Source: Alkalimonas amylolytica (GTDB taxonomy: Bacteria > Pseudomonadota > Gammaproteobacteria > Enterobacterales > Alteromonadaceae). From it: a stretch of DNA of 64,000 nucleotides. The notes below the pieces were generated by a model that was not told where the DNA came from, searched no databases, and worked only from the letters and a program-made list of their open reading frames with translations. Shown here in pieces: positions 54,897 to 64,000 of the stretch; position 1 is the first letter of the stretch, and each line of letters starts with the position of its first letter. The DNA is taken from assembly GCF_900107845.1 (NCBI RefSeq), contig NZ_FNRM01000005.1, forward strand, positions 186,001 through 250,000. Direction: 5' to 3'. The position numbers were made by a program, and so were the translations under genes.

Positions 54897-57800
54897 TTAG
54901 GTTCTGTTCTGTGCGTGACTGACGCAGACCTGATTACGACCTTTTGCTTTGGCCTGATACAGGGCTTTATCGGCCAGACCAAGTAAGCGATCGGCCCTCG
55001 TACTATCCTGGCACTCGGCAACACCGATGCTGACAGTGATACGAAGATCACTGGCAATATCGGAGAAATCAAGCTGGCTGATCTGGCTGCGTAAACGCTC
55101 ACACAGCTGCAGTACTTCAGGTAAACCGGTTTCAGGCAGCAGCAAGGCAAACTCTTCACCACCCCAACGTGATACGGTATCTGTGTTGCGGCACTGTTGC
55201 TGCAAGCTGCGGCCAACCCGAATGAGTACTTCATCACCGACCGAGTGCGACCAGCGATCATTGACCTGTTTAAAGAAATCAATATCGATCAGTGCCAGGC
55301 ATAACGGGTGCTGGTGTCGTTTGGCGCGATTAAATTCCTGCAACAGTACTTCATCAAAAACCCGGCGATTGGCTAAGCCTGTTAAGGGGTCCTGCCTTGC
55401 TTGTTTGGCGAAGGCTTCCGATTGCAGTCGAAGCTGCTCAAGTAAGCCGGATTTTTCTGTGTTGGTCTGCTCGAGGTGGTCCGCTTTTAATTGCAATTGA
55501 GCCGTTTTCTCCGCGACCTGGCGCTTTAACTCGAGGGCAGCCAGCTCCAGTCTACGCAGGCGCATTCGAAACAGTAGCAGCAAAGCAAGCGATAGCAATG
55601 CCAGCATCAATAACCAAAACCCCGGCCGTTGCCACAGATGTGGAGCAATAGAGAAGGTCAGGGCAGCAGCTTGCTCACTCCAGGCTCCACCGGGATAAGC
55701 TGCAATCACTTCAAAGGTATAGTTTCCAGGAGCCAGGTTGGTTAATTCAGCATAAGGTTGTTGCCCCCGCTCAACCCAGTCGCTATCGAAACCAATCAGA
55801 CGGGTGCGGTACTGGATGTGTTGCGGCAAAACAAAGCCTAGGCCGGCATAATAGAGCTCAATACGCTGGGTACCAGCAGCAAGCTGTAACGGACCAATCG
55901 GCTGTTGCAATTCACCATCCACCCGAATCTGCTCTATCACGACCGGTGGTATAAAAGCCGAAAAGCTGCTAAGCCGCTCTGGGTGAGAAAATACCGCGCC
56001 ACCAGCGGTGGCCACCCAGACCGAGCCATCTGGATGCAGAGCAGCTGCAGGATTCGATCCACCATTGGCCTGGGCACTCAGCATGCCATCACCCTCGGAA
56101 AAATGCTCGAATGGCAGAATGGACTTTTGGTTGTTCAGCACGGCTAGGGCATCCTGCAGTGAGAACTGCAGGATGCCACGGTTACTGGTGAGCCACAGAT
56201 TGTTTTGCCTATCAGCGACGATCTGAAAATACTTATCAAACGGCAGCCCTGCGCTTCGGCCTATGTTGGCAAGTGTGCCGGTATTTAAATCATAACGCAC
56301 CAGCCCCCGATCCGTTGCCATCCACAGAAACTTTTGCTGGGGTAGCTCGAGAAATCCAAAAGCAAACTCCGCGCCATCTTGGCTGTATAAATTGAGCGTA
56401 TGAATGTCACCATCCTGCCAGTAAGCAACGCCGGTTCCAGTCCCAATCCAGATGCGACCATCACTGCTTTGATACAGGGCCATAATGTAATTTCCAGGCA
56501 GGCCAGACTCTGTATCCAGCCGCTCCATCCGCCCCTGTTGCCAGCGGTTTAATCCACGCGAGGTGCCAATCCAGACACTGCCATCGGCAGCGGGTAGGAT
56601 GGAGCGCACTTCGTTGGTCCAAAGCCCATCGTTGCGGTCAAACAAACGACTGCTGCCATCCGGTGCAATGGTTAGCAGGCCATAGGCATAACTGCCAAAC
56701 CAGAGTTGTCCATCCTGATCTTCTGCCATACTCAGGATGGATTCGCGTAAAAATGGCTCCGGGTGGTCAAAAGGCTCTGCCAGTTGGTTGCGGATCTGGG
56801 CAACGCCACGGCTGGTGCCTGCCAGCACCGAACCGTCCGCCAGAGGCAGCACGGCCCGCACAAAATTATCGGCCAGACCATGTTGTGTGGTAATCGAGGT
56901 AAAAGGGGCATTGCGTAGACGGAATAAACCGCCATTGGTACCTACCCACAAGCTGCCCTCATTATCTTTGCGCAATGCCAGGATCCGGTTGGCTGGTTTG
57001 TTGCTGTCAGTGCCCAGGGCCTCCAACCCAGCTGGATTGTAGCGAAATAACCCATCACTTAGTGTACCAATCCAAAGCGTATCACCTTCGACCAACAAGG
57101 CCGATGCAGCCATGGTCAGTTCAGGATGTAATAACTGAAATCCTTGTCGCTCATCACCAATAAAGACCCCCTGCTCTGTTGCAACGATGGTTTGCTCTTG
57201 AGCATTGAGCGCGATACTAAATGCCGGGCCGGCCGGTAAGCCATCGGCTGTTAGGAAATGCCTGACATGATTATCCCGAACAAGGAAAAGCCCTTCGGCT
57301 GAACCCACCCACACTCTGCCCTGCTGGCCCTCCGCCAGGCTATACATGGCTTCATAGTTCAAACCACTGCTGCCGCTAATCCGGTATCGCTGGCCATCGG
57401 GTTCTTGTCGCCAGAGGCCTGCACTTTCGGTGGCGATCCATAAGCGTTGCTGTTGGTCTTGCAGGACTGCCCGTACCAAAGCACCAGCCAGGGGGAGTGG
57501 TGTCCATTGGTTTTGTTGGTAGCGGACCAGCCCTCCGCGCGAACCACCGGCAATCAGTGTATTGTCACTGGCGGCATACAAAGCAAAGATGCCCGAGTCC
57601 GGCAAGCCGGTGCTGGCACTACGATCAAACAGCGTAAAGCTGCGGCCATTATAGCGGGCAATCCCTTCCCAGGTGGCAAACCATAAATAACCATCGTCGG
57701 TTTGCACGATGCTGTTGATGGTATTGTGGGGCAAACCATCACGGGTGGTCCACTGTTCAAGGAAAAAGTGTTGCAAAGAGTCGCTTTGGGGGACAGCAAC

Positions 57801-57920
57801 AAGTGGTAAGCTTAAGAGACAGCAGAGGGTGCCAAGTAAGGCACCCAGCGTACGACCAAGAGCCCTTACCAAGAGGTGCGGGCCCGGAGTAACAAAGAAA
57901 TCAGAACGGAATATCATCAT
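54897..57920 (-). CDS. Periplasmic beta-propeller sensor diguanylate cyclase
   Basis: 1007 aa. N-terminal membrane anchor/signal ([19 protein letters not shown]), then two seven-blade propellers of the two-component-regulator type (repeats such as [51 protein letters not shown]), a Y_Y_Y domain ([23 protein letters not shown]), a membrane helix ([17 protein letters not shown]), a coiled coil, and a GGDEF domain with [16 protein letters not shown] and inhibitory site RNTD. Makes c-di-GMP on an unknown periplasmic signal. Start chosen at ATGATG within the last codons of ssb (17-20 nt overlap); the longer open frame is only antisense-like reading of ssb. Confidence 0.88.
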   Translation of the reverse strand: MMIFRSDFFVTPGPHLLVRALGRTLGALLGTLCCLLSLPLVAVPQSDSLQHFFLEQWTTRDGLPHNTINSIVQTDDGYLWFATWEGIARYNGRSFTLFDRSASTGLPDSGIFALYAASDNTLIAGGSRGGLVRYQQNQWTPLPLAGALVRAVLQDQQQRLWIATESAGLWRQEPDGQRYRISGSSGLNYEAMYSLAEGQQGRVWVGSAEGLFLVRDNHVRHFLTADGLPAGPAFSIALNAQEQTIVATEQGVFIGDERQGFQLLHPELTMAASALLVEGDTLWIGTLSDGLFRYNPAGLEALGTDSNKPANRILALRKDNEGSLWVGTNGGLFRLRNAPFTSITTQHGLADNFVRAVLPLADGSVLAGTSRGVAQIRNQLAEPFDHPEPFLRESILSMAEDQDGQLWFGSYAYGLLTIAPDGSSRLFDRNDGLWTNEVRSILPAADGSVWIGTSRGLNRWQQGRMERLDTESGLPGNYIMALYQSSDGRIWIGTGTGVAYWQDGDIHTLNLYSQDGAEFAFGFLELPQQKFLWMATDRGLVRYDLNTGTLANIGRSAGLPFDKYFQIVADRQNNLWLTSNRGILQFSLQDALAVLNNQKSILPFEHFSEGDGMLSAQANGGSNPAAALHPDGSVWVATAGGAVFSHPERLSSFSAFIPPVVIEQIRVDGELQQPIGPLQLAAGTQRIELYYAGLGFVLPQHIQYRTRLIGFDSDWVERGQQPYAELTNLAPGNYTFEVIAAYPGGAWSEQAAALTFSIAPHLWQRPGFWLLMLALLSLALLLLFRMRLRRLELAALELKRQVAEKTAQLQLKADHLEQTNTEKSGLLEQLRLQSEAFAKQARQDPLTGLANRRVFDEVLLQEFNRAKRHQHPLCLALIDIDFFKQVNDRWSHSVGDEVLIRVGRSLQQQCRNTDTVSRWGGEEFALLLPETGLPEVLQLCERLRSQISQLDFSDIASDLRITVSIGVAECQDSTRADRLLGLADKALYQAKAKGRNQVCVSHAQNRT

Positions 57921-58482
57921 CAAAGTCGATCGGCGGTTCCATCGGCGGACGTTGTTGCTGACTTTGTGGCCGCTGAGCCGGTTGACTTTGCTGATAGCCT
58001 GCTTGCGGATTCTGCTGATAACCACCAGCAGGGGCTTGCTGCTGGAAGTTGCTTTGTTGTGGAGCAGCCGTTTGTTGCGGAGCGCGCGATTGAGCTGGCG
58101 CCTGCTGTTGGCCCTGATAGCCACCACCCATGCTCTGTCCTTCGTTGCGTCCATCCAGCATTTGCATTTCACTGGCGACGATTTCGGTGGTGTAGCGTTC
58201 GATGTTGTCTTTATCGGTCCATTTGCGGGTTTTCAGTTTACCTTCCAGGTAGACTTTGGAGCCTTTGCGCAGGTACTCACCCGCAATTTCAGCCAGGCGC
58301 TGGTAGATCACCACCCGGTGCCATTCGGTTTGTTCTTTCATTTCACCGGTGTTTTTGTCTTTCCAGCTTTCTGAGGTTGCAATGCTTAGATTGGCAACTG
58401 CACCGCCTTGTGGCATATATCGCACTTCCGGGTCAGCGCCCAGGTTTCCTACCAAGATGACTTTATTTACACCACGTGCCAT
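57901..58482 (-). CDS. ssb: Single-stranded DNA-binding protein
   Basis: 193 aa from ATG 58482 (GAGGAG upstream; frame opens at 58506). OB fold [43 protein letters not shown]... to about 110, then a Gln/Pro/Gly-rich linker and the acidic tip DFDDDIPF that docks DNA repair partners. The last codons double as the start region of the downstream sensor cyclase. Confidence 0.97.
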   Translation of the reverse strand: MARGVNKVILVGNLGADPEVRYMPQGGAVANLSIATSESWKDKNTGEMKEQTEWHRVVIYQRLAEIAGEYLRKGSKVYLEGKLKTRKWTDKDNIERYTTEIVASEMQMLDGRNEGQSMGGGYQGQQQAPAQSRAPQQTAAPQQSNFQQQAPAGGYQQNPQAGYQQSQPAQRPQSQQQRPPMEPPIDFDDDIPF

Positions 58483-58597
58483 GAATTTATTCTCCTCGCT
58501 GGTCACTAATCCTAACCATTTTACAGTCAGGCCTTATCGCGTTTGTTCTCAGAGTATACCATGGTGTCAGGGCATTCAAGCTGGAAAAAGCCAATAA

Positions 58598-58626
58598 AAA
58601 AGAGGCTGTCATCATCAGCCTCTTTT
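58598..58626. terminator. Bidirectional terminator between PEP-CTERM gene 3 and ssb
   Basis: AAAAGAGGCTG/CAGCCTCTTTT with 7-nt loop; read on the minus strand it ends the PEP-CTERM transcript and separates it from ssb. Confidence 0.88.
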
Positions 58627-58647
58627 AAGGTAGTTACACGGTAAGAA

Positions 58648-59475
58648 TTAGCTTTGTTTTCTGCGGCGGGCATAAGCACCCATGCCCACTAAAGACAAAC
58701 CAAATAAGGCCAACGTTCCAGGTTCTGGTACTGAACGTGCGGTAATGGAGGCCGTAGTATAAATGGTACTGACACCATTTTCCCGGGTCCAGATCCGTAC
58801 CACATCAACCGGGCCATCACCAAAGCCAAAATCCCAGGTATCTATAGTGAAGCCAGTTAAACCAGGACCGGCTTCAAAGCCAAAGCTAAAGGTATAGATG
58901 TAATCACCGATGGTGAAATCAAAGGCTCCTGCCAGGATTTCAGTGGTAAACACATCATCACAGTTTGTTGCGTTGCCACCAGGGAAAGGATCATCGCAGG
59001 GTGGTGTGTTCAGTGTCTCGTAAAAAGCCAGATTGTTTAGCTGTGGTATGGACACAATCGGATTGCTGTCTGGATCAAACAGATTAAAAATACCGGAGAG
59101 CTGCACATAGTCCATCCAGCCGCCATCAAGCAATAAGACAAAGTTTGCGTGGCTGAAAGAACCAATCACCTGAGGCCCAGCACCTACCGAAATAGCGCCA
59201 AGACCAAAGGGGTCGTGTTCAATTTCCAGGCCACTGGTTTGTCCGCCACTTGAGAAGGGAGTGCCCCAAGTGATATTTAAAAAGTCCCCGGACAGAGGAT
59301 CTGTATTGGCATAGGTTACACAGTCGCTAGCGTCATTACAGGTGGCTGAACCACCGACAAAACCACCCCCGACAGTAAAGTCGAATGAGGAGATGGGCGC
59401 TGCGAAGGCTTGAGCTGACAACAAGCAGGCCGCGCCTGCCAACAGTCCTAAGGTTGTTTTATGTTGTGTCTTCAT
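58648..59475 (-). CDS. PEP-CTERM sorting-domain protein 3
   Basis: 275 aa. Signal peptide MKTQHKTTLGLLAGAACLLSAQAFA; beta-rich mature part rich in Gly/Asp/Phe with several Cys (ATCNDASDC, NTPPCDDPF, NATNCDD); canonical tag SVPEPGTLALFGLSLVGMGAYARRRKQS. Expected to be processed by exosortase and placed at the surface. The gene has its own promoter and terminator and sits between ssb and a YajR-like MFS gene, as an apparent insertion. Confidence 0.93.
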   Translation of the reverse strand: MKTQHKTTLGLLAGAACLLSAQAFAAPISSFDFTVGGGFVGGSATCNDASDCVTYANTDPLSGDFLNITWGTPFSSGGQTSGLEIEHDPFGLGAISVGAGPQVIGSFSHANFVLLLDGGWMDYVQLSGIFNLFDPDSNPIVSIPQLNNLAFYETLNTPPCDDPFPGGNATNCDDVFTTEILAGAFDFTIGDYIYTFSFGFEAGPGLTGFTIDTWDFGFGDGPVDVVRIWTRENGVSTIYTTASITARSVPEPGTLALFGLSLVGMGAYARRRKQS

Positions 59476-59527
59476 TGTTGTCTTCCTTTTCTAATGGTTG
59501 GGCGTTGAGCCCAGGCAACAAGGAAAT

Positions 59528-59543
59528 TGCATAGAAGATGCCA
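59528..59543 (-). promoter_or_regulatory. Candidate sigma-54 promoter of PEP-CTERM gene 3
   Basis: On the minus strand TGGCATCTTCTATGCA. Predicted start about 59517, 42 nt before the ATG. A sigma-70-like TTGACA-N17-TTTATA lies farther upstream, so dual control is possible. Confidence 0.6.
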
Positions 59544-59622
59544 ACTTTTTATATAGCGCCAATTCAGTTGGTTATAAAACAACCAGTCCAGGAGGTGTCA
59601 AGCTATGTAAACAAAACTGACA

Positions 59623-60990
59623 TCAGCTAGCCTGCAGTGACTGCAGTTGCTGGTAATCAAAACTGCCAGCTTGTACTTTCAAATAACAGCGCTGCTCCTC
59701 GGGCACCAGGGTTGCTTCCAGCACACCGGGCAGCCCGGTCAGTTGCAACAACAGCGCCTCTGCTTCACGGCTGGTTTTATTGCTCAGATCAATGCTGAGT
59801 CGCTCTGCTTTGGCTGGTACGGACATACCGACGGTTGAGGCAAGCCAGCCGATGGTAAGCAGGGTGCTGAGTAGAAAGACCGCTGGTAGGCCAAACTTGC
59901 TTGCCACCAGACCACCGGCCAGACCACCTAAAAAGGCGCCGAAAAACTGCGCACTGGAATAGAGCCCCATGGCGGTGCCTTTTTGGCCGGCTGGTGCCTG
60001 GCGAGACAGCAAGGCGGGCAAACTGGCCTCAAGATAATTAAAGCCGGTGAAAAACAGCAGCAAGGCTGCTGCCAGCAGCGGCAGTTGCGCCGCGCCTAGC
60101 CAGAACAGCAGAGTAGCGCTGAATAACAGCACCAATGCCAGCCGGAAAAAAGCAATCTCTTGTTGCTTACGAACACTGATGATAATCATCGGTACCATCA
60201 GCACAAAGGAGCCAAACAACACCGGCAAATAGAGGTGCCAGTGCGCGTCACTGCCAAAATCCAGTGCCAGCAGTTGCTGCGGTAAAGCAATAAAGAGTGC
60301 GGTCAGTAAAAAGTGCAGCAGCATGATACCCAGATTCAACCGCAGCAGTTGGGGCGAGCGCAGCAGTTTGCCAAGCAAAGCCGGTACCGCCAGGGTTTCG
60401 CGCTGTGGCGCCTGATGGATGGCTTTGGGGGTACGTAGCACCAGCCCCATCGCCAGCAGGGCCATCGCTGCAGTGAACCAGAACACACCACTTAAACCCG
60501 CACGGGCGGCGATCATCGGCCCCAGCACCATAGCCGCGGCAAACGACAGACCAATGCTCATACCAATGATAGCCATCACCTTGGGGCGCTGCTCTTCGCG
60601 GGTCAGATCGGCTGCCAGTGCCAACACAGCGCCGGCAATGGCACCGGCCCCTTGCAGCACCCGGCCAAAGGTCACCATATAGACGGAGTCGGCCAGGGCC
60701 GCTACCACGGAGCCCAGCGCAAACAGGCCAAGGCCGAGCAACATCACCTGATGGCGGCCAATTTTATCGGATAACCAACCCATCGGGATTTGCAGCAGCG
60801 CCTGGGTAAAGCCATAGGCACCAATGGCTAAACCAATCCACAGCGGGGAAAAACCGGCCAGCTCGGTGCCATAAATGGCAAATACCGGCAGCAACATAAA
60901 CAGGCCCAGCATCCGGCTGGAAAAAATCAACGCCAGCGCTGCGGCGGCTTTTTTCTCGGCAGAGGTTAACTGATGCGATGTCGGTTGCAT
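59623..60990 (-). CDS. YajR-like MFS transporter with C-terminal ferredoxin-like domain
   Basis: 455 aa from ATG 60990 (AAAGG upstream; frame opens at 61032). Twelve helices, with GWLSDKIGRHQVMLLG (motif A) between TM2 and TM3 and GRVLQGAGAIAGAVLALAADLTREEQR. After TM12, residues about 385-455 form a small domain (LSIDLSNKTSREAEALLLQLTGLPGVLEATLVPEEQRCYLKV) as in E. coli YajR. Drug or metabolite efflux is presumed; substrate unknown. Confidence 0.88.
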   Translation of the reverse strand: MQPTSHQLTSAEKKAAAALALIFSSRMLGLFMLLPVFAIYGTELAGFSPLWIGLAIGAYGFTQALLQIPMGWLSDKIGRHQVMLLGLGLFALGSVVAALADSVYMVTFGRVLQGAGAIAGAVLALAADLTREEQRPKVMAIIGMSIGLSFAAAMVLGPMIAARAGLSGVFWFTAAMALLAMGLVLRTPKAIHQAPQRETLAVPALLGKLLRSPQLLRLNLGIMLLHFLLTALFIALPQQLLALDFGSDAHWHLYLPVLFGSFVLMVPMIIISVRKQQEIAFFRLALVLLFSATLLFWLGAAQLPLLAAALLLFFTGFNYLEASLPALLSRQAPAGQKGTAMGLYSSAQFFGAFLGGLAGGLVASKFGLPAVFLLSTLLTIGWLASTVGMSVPAKAERLSIDLSNKTSREAEALLLQLTGLPGVLEATLVPEEQRCYLKVQAGSFDYQQLQSLQAS

Positions 60991-61067
60991 AAGCCTTTGA
61001 ATGGTTGTGACAGCAGCGCCGGAGTATACCACAGCCAGCGCACAAGGTGCATCGGTCCTGATGCGTG

Positions 61068-62306
61068 TCAGGTGGTGGTTGGCACTGGCCCCTGGCGGTG
61101 CCAGCGATGCAGCAGTAGTAGGCTAAGCAGCAACAGGCTAAGCGGCACTAGCGACAAGTAAAAGGCAGTCTGGCCATCGAAGCGGGCAAAGGTCAGGCCG
61201 GTGATCATCGAACCGGTGGTGCCGCCAAGGGCGGAGAACACCACAATCAGACCGGTCATGGCGGCATGGCGGGCTTTGGGCAGTGCGCTTAACATCACCG
61301 AGCTGATAATGGGGTAGACCGGCGCCATAAAAAGACCAATTAGCGGGAACAGGTAAGCCGCCAGCGGGGCATTCCACAAGTGCACTGTTTCAGACACCAC
61401 CACATCCCGGGTCATAGGGAGGATCAGCAGCATCAGAGCGGCCATGCCAAGCAGGCACAGATTGACCAGGGCATACCATGACAAATGGCGCAGGACGACG
61501 CCTGCCAGCAGCCGGCCCAGTGCCAGGCTGGCGGCAAAGATGCTGGTTAATTGCACACTGAGCTGGTTCGGCAGCTGCAGCACCTGGTTATTAAAGGTAG
61601 GCAGCCAGGTACCGATGCCCTGCTCCAGCACCACGTATAAAAACGCGGAGACAATAAACACCAGCACCAGCGGCAGGACCAGCAGCTGCAGCATGCTCAC
61701 AAAATCCTGCCGGGCGCTGCGTGTGGGCTCCAGTGGCACTTTTGGGATCGGCGTGCTGGCCAGCAGCAACAAATTGAGCACACAAAGCCCGGCCAGCAAC
61801 CAGTACACCTGCAGCCAGCTAAGCGACTCGGGCTCGGCCGGATTCATAAAAGCAGCAAACACCCAGTAGCCGGATAACACACCCAGCATAAAGAAGCCTT
61901 CGATAAAGTTCAGCAAAGACGCATGCTGCTCCCGGCTCTCGGTAATAAGGCCAATGCTGGCATAGACCGAGACCTTGACCAGTGCAAAAGCGGAGCCGAC
62001 GGTAAAGAACAGTAGCTTGGTGGTCCAGAATGCCGGCAACAGTGGCATGGCGATACAAGCCAGCATCACCATGGTCACGCCAATCATCATGGCGCGCTGA
62101 TAGCCAAGGCGTGGCAGCCAGGACGCCAGTAAAAACGACACCACCGCAATCGGTATATCCTTAAACCCTTCCAGCAAACTGGCACTTTCTTTGCTCACCT
62201 GAAAGCTGTGAATGACCTGCAAAATCACAGTGCCAACACTGTTTAGCAAGATAGCAAAGACAAAATAGGTCAGCAGTAATGCCATTTTAATGCGCAGATG
62301 GTTCAT
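61068..62306 (-). CDS. MFS sugar transporter (FucP/TsgA-like), probable disaccharide importer
   Basis: 412 aa, twelve predicted helices, no signal. Begins MNHLRIKMALLLTYFVFAILLNSVGTVILQ; SKESASLLEGFKDIPIAVVSFL and LPRLGYQRAMMIG occupy the motif A region. Divergent from the GH65 phosphorylase with a LacI-type operator between, so a role in uptake of the same alpha-glucosyl sugar is likely (context inference). Confidence 0.8.
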   Translation of the reverse strand: MNHLRIKMALLLTYFVFAILLNSVGTVILQVIHSFQVSKESASLLEGFKDIPIAVVSFLLASWLPRLGYQRAMMIGVTMVMLACIAMPLLPAFWTTKLLFFTVGSAFALVKVSVYASIGLITESREQHASLLNFIEGFFMLGVLSGYWVFAAFMNPAEPESLSWLQVYWLLAGLCVLNLLLLASTPIPKVPLEPTRSARQDFVSMLQLLVLPLVLVFIVSAFLYVVLEQGIGTWLPTFNNQVLQLPNQLSVQLTSIFAASLALGRLLAGVVLRHLSWYALVNLCLLGMAALMLLILPMTRDVVVSETVHLWNAPLAAYLFPLIGLFMAPVYPIISSVMLSALPKARHAAMTGLIVVFSALGGTTGSMITGLTFARFDGQTAFYLSLVPLSLLLLSLLLLHRWHRQGPVPTTT

Positions 62307-62394
62307 GGTAGTCGTCTCTTTTTATAGTGCGGCAGCTGTGCTACCTGCTGCTTTTTTACCCTGTTTTGCCACTATACACCCAATACATTTGCTT

Positions 62395-62410
62395 TTGCAA
62401 TCGATTGCAA
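62395..62410. promoter_or_regulatory. LacI/GalR-family operator
   Basis: Perfect 16-bp palindrome TTGCAATCGATTGCAA with the central CG typical of LacI-family sites, followed by another TTGCAA half (62411-62416). Lies in the shared promoter of the MFS and GH65 genes; a TGTATAGT -10-like element for the GH65 gene follows at about 62428. Confidence 0.85.
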
Positions 62411-62464
62411 TTGCAATTTAATTCATTGTATAGTGAGTGCAGAATGGAACAAAAGGTAAGCACT

Positions 62465-64000
62465 ATGGCAACAAGCACCCCTTTCGCCGGCCCTTTGCAG
62501 GTTGATGCCTGGCGGTTGACTGAGCAAGCACTAACACCCGCACAGCCGCTGCTGTGTGAAACCCTGCTGAGCCTGGCCAATGGTTACATCGGTACCCGGG
62601 GAACGCTGGAAGAAGGTCTGGCGGGCCAGTCAAGCTGCGAGGGGACTTACTTAAATGGCGTCTACAGCTCGGAGCCCATCCAGTACGGTGAGTCGGCCTG
62701 TGGCTTTGCCCGCAACAACCACACCATGCTGCAGGTCGCCAATGGTAAACGCATCTACTGCGAGCTGGATGGTGAGCGCGTAGAACTAAGTGGTGCACTC
62801 GAACACCAGCGCAGCCTGGATATGCGCCAGGGCGTGTTGCAGCGCCAATGGCAGTGGCAGAGCAAAAGCGGTAAACGGCTGCTGATCAGCAGCCAGCGAT
62901 TGGTTTCAATGCAACATCCTGAATTACTGTGTATTGCTTATCAGGTAACGGCACTGAATTTCAGTGGTGAGATTGCGATCTGCTCTGAACTGGATGCTTG
63001 TTATGCCCCCTTTAGCAAAAAAGACGACCCGCGGGTCGGCGTGTTTTCTATTGCCGATACGCTGAATTTGCAGCAGCAGGGTTTTGCTGCACAACAAGGT
63101 TGGATGTTGCATCAGGTGCATGGCAGTGACTTTGCCGTCTGTGCCATGATGCAGCATGCCTGGCCGGCTGTAGCAAACAACATCAGCCAATTGCAGTTAA
63201 AGCCCGGGGTCTTGTGTGAGCAGGCGCTCTGGTCCTTGCAGCAAGGTGAAAGCGCCAGTCTGACCAAGTGGGTGTTGTATCGTCACCAGAGCGTTGCCGA
63301 CACCACGGATCTGGTGCAGCGCTGTGCCTTGCAGCTGGCCGAACTGAGCCAGCACAGCTTTGCCAGCCTGGCAGCACAGCAGGCCAGCGCCTGTCAGCAG
63401 TTCTGGCAACAGGCCGATGTGCAGATTGAAGGTGATGCGGCGATGCAGCAGGGCATTCGCTTTAACCTGTTCAGTTTGTGGCAGTCGGCCGGTAAGGATG
63501 GCCGCAGCAACATCGGCGCCAAAGGCCTGACCGGGCCGGGCTACGATGGCCATTATTTCTGGGATACCGAAATTTATGTCATCCCCTGCCTGAGCTTTAC
63601 CCAGCCGGCGGTGGCGCGGCAGCTGCTTGGCTTTCGTTATCAGCAGCTGGATGCGGCCAGGCAGCGCGCCCGTGAAATGGCCCACAGCACAGGGGCACTG
63701 TATCCCTGGCGTACCATCGGGGGGGAGGAGTGTTCGGCTTACTTTCCGGCCGGAACCGCTCAGTACCACATCAATGCAGCCATTGCCTACGCCATCCGTT
63801 GTTATTATCTGGCCAGCGATGACTGGCACTTTATGCGCGAGCAGGGCATTGAAATGCTGGTGGAAACCGCCCGGCTCTGGTTGCAGCTTGGCTGTTTCAA
63901 TCCGCGTCGGGATGGGGCTTTTGAAATCCATGGTGTAACCGGGCCGGATGAATACACCGCCATTGTGAACAACAACTTTTACACCAATGCCATGGCGCAG
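62465..64000 (+). CDS. Glycoside hydrolase family 65 phosphorylase, partial (maltose/kojibiose/trehalose type)
   Basis: 512 codons visible, C-terminus beyond the window (family about 750-790 aa). N-terminal domain CETLLSLANGYIGTRGTLEEG...GTYLNGVYSSEP; catalytic barrel with GYDGHYFWDTEIYVIPC and the general acid Glu in TGPDEYTAIVNNNFYTN (Glu codon 63950-63952). Phosphorolyses an alpha-linked glucose disaccharide to beta-glucose 1-phosphate and glucose. Which disaccharide cannot be told. ATG 62465 has AAGG upstream; in-frame ATG 62444 is possible. Confidence 0.9.
   Translation, partial: MATSTPFAGPLQVDAWRLTEQALTPAQPLLCETLLSLANGYIGTRGTLEEGLAGQSSCEGTYLNGVYSSEPIQYGESACGFARNNHTMLQVANGKRIYCELDGERVELSGALEHQRSLDMRQGVLQRQWQWQSKSGKRLLISSQRLVSMQHPELLCIAYQVTALNFSGEIAICSELDACYAPFSKKDDPRVGVFSIADTLNLQQQGFAAQQGWMLHQVHGSDFAVCAMMQHAWPAVANNISQLQLKPGVLCEQALWSLQQGESASLTKWVLYRHQSVADTTDLVQRCALQLAELSQHSFASLAAQQASACQQFWQQADVQIEGDAAMQQGIRFNLFSLWQSAGKDGRSNIGAKGLTGPGYDGHYFWDTEIYVIPCLSFTQPAVARQLLGFRYQQLDAARQRAREMAHSTGALYPWRTIGGEECSAYFPAGTAQYHINAAIAYAIRCYYLASDDWHFMREQGIEMLVETARLWLQLGCFNPRRDGAFEIHGVTGPDEYTAIVNNNFYTNAMAQ

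Noticed and set aside
57921-58172. N-terminal extension of the propeller cyclase to 1091 aa
   Set aside because: The added 84 residues are basic, low-quality sequence read out of frame through ssb; a signal-anchored start at 57920 is far more sensible.
1-64000. Mobile elements, prophage, CRISPR arrays, integrons
   Set aside because: No transposase, integrase, repeat-spacer array, or paired terminal repeats were seen; the AT-rich patches at 6.8-8 kb and 25.4-27.3 kb have no mobility genes.

Overview
The window reads as chromosomal DNA of a free-living gammaproteobacterium of the Alteromonadales/Chromatiaceae type (Rheinheimera- or Alishewanella-like). This is inferred from gene content: the order polA - Spot 42 - engB - cytochrome c4 - yihI - DUF2489, an ubiK/rep pair, assimilatory sulfate genes, c-di-GMP enzymes and PEP-CTERM proteins. 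No rRNA, IS element, prophage or CRISPR array was seen.

Layout. 0-6.5 kb: minus-strand sulfate operon cysG-cysD-cysN-SLC13 permease-cysC-cysQ. 6.8-13.5 kb: orphan lipoprotein, RhlE-type helicase, serine hydrolase, CadC-like regulator. 13.5-19.9 kb: ahpCF, a membrane protein/GTPase pair (DUF2868/DUF3482), YbdG channel. 20-24.3 kb: cysJIH, whose promoter region closely resembles that of cysG. 24.5-29.4 kb: DUF2884 protein, an AT-rich operon of one unknown protein and three tandem secreted paralogs, an M28 peptidase and a VC0807-like membrane protein. 29.4-40.5 kb: MFS protein, ABC exporter pair, first PEP-CTERM protein, secreted amidohydrolase, ubiK, rep, GAF-GGDEF protein, cytochrome c5, elbB. 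41-47.4 kb: polA, Spot 42, a candidate new small RNA, engB, cytochrome c4, a candidate CsrB/CsrC-type RNA, yihI, DUF2489. 47.4-54.9 kb: second PEP-CTERM protein, second amidohydrolase, DUF1285, tRNA-His, mscS, DUF481, PAS-GGDEF-EAL protein. 54.9-64 kb: propeller-sensor diguanylate cyclase overlapping ssb, third PEP-CTERM protein, YajR-like MFS, and a divergent sugar MFS / GH65 phosphorylase pair around a LacI-type operator (the phosphorylase runs off the window).

Most interesting signal. All three scattered PEP-CTERM genes have a -24/-12 (sigma-54) promoter just upstream. Similar sites precede the ABC exporter operon next to the first PEP-CTERM gene and the DUF2884 gene, and a sixth lies in the ahpC/DUF2868 intergenic region. 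This suggests an RpoN regulon for envelope and surface proteins. Second, the polA-yihI interval appears to hold three small RNAs: Spot 42, an unrecognised RNA of about 87 nt with promoter, 5' hairpin and terminator, and a GGA-rich RNA of about 285 nt behind a UvrY/GacA-type palindrome, at the position of csrC in E. coli.

All functions come from reading the sequence and from memory of families; no database search was run.
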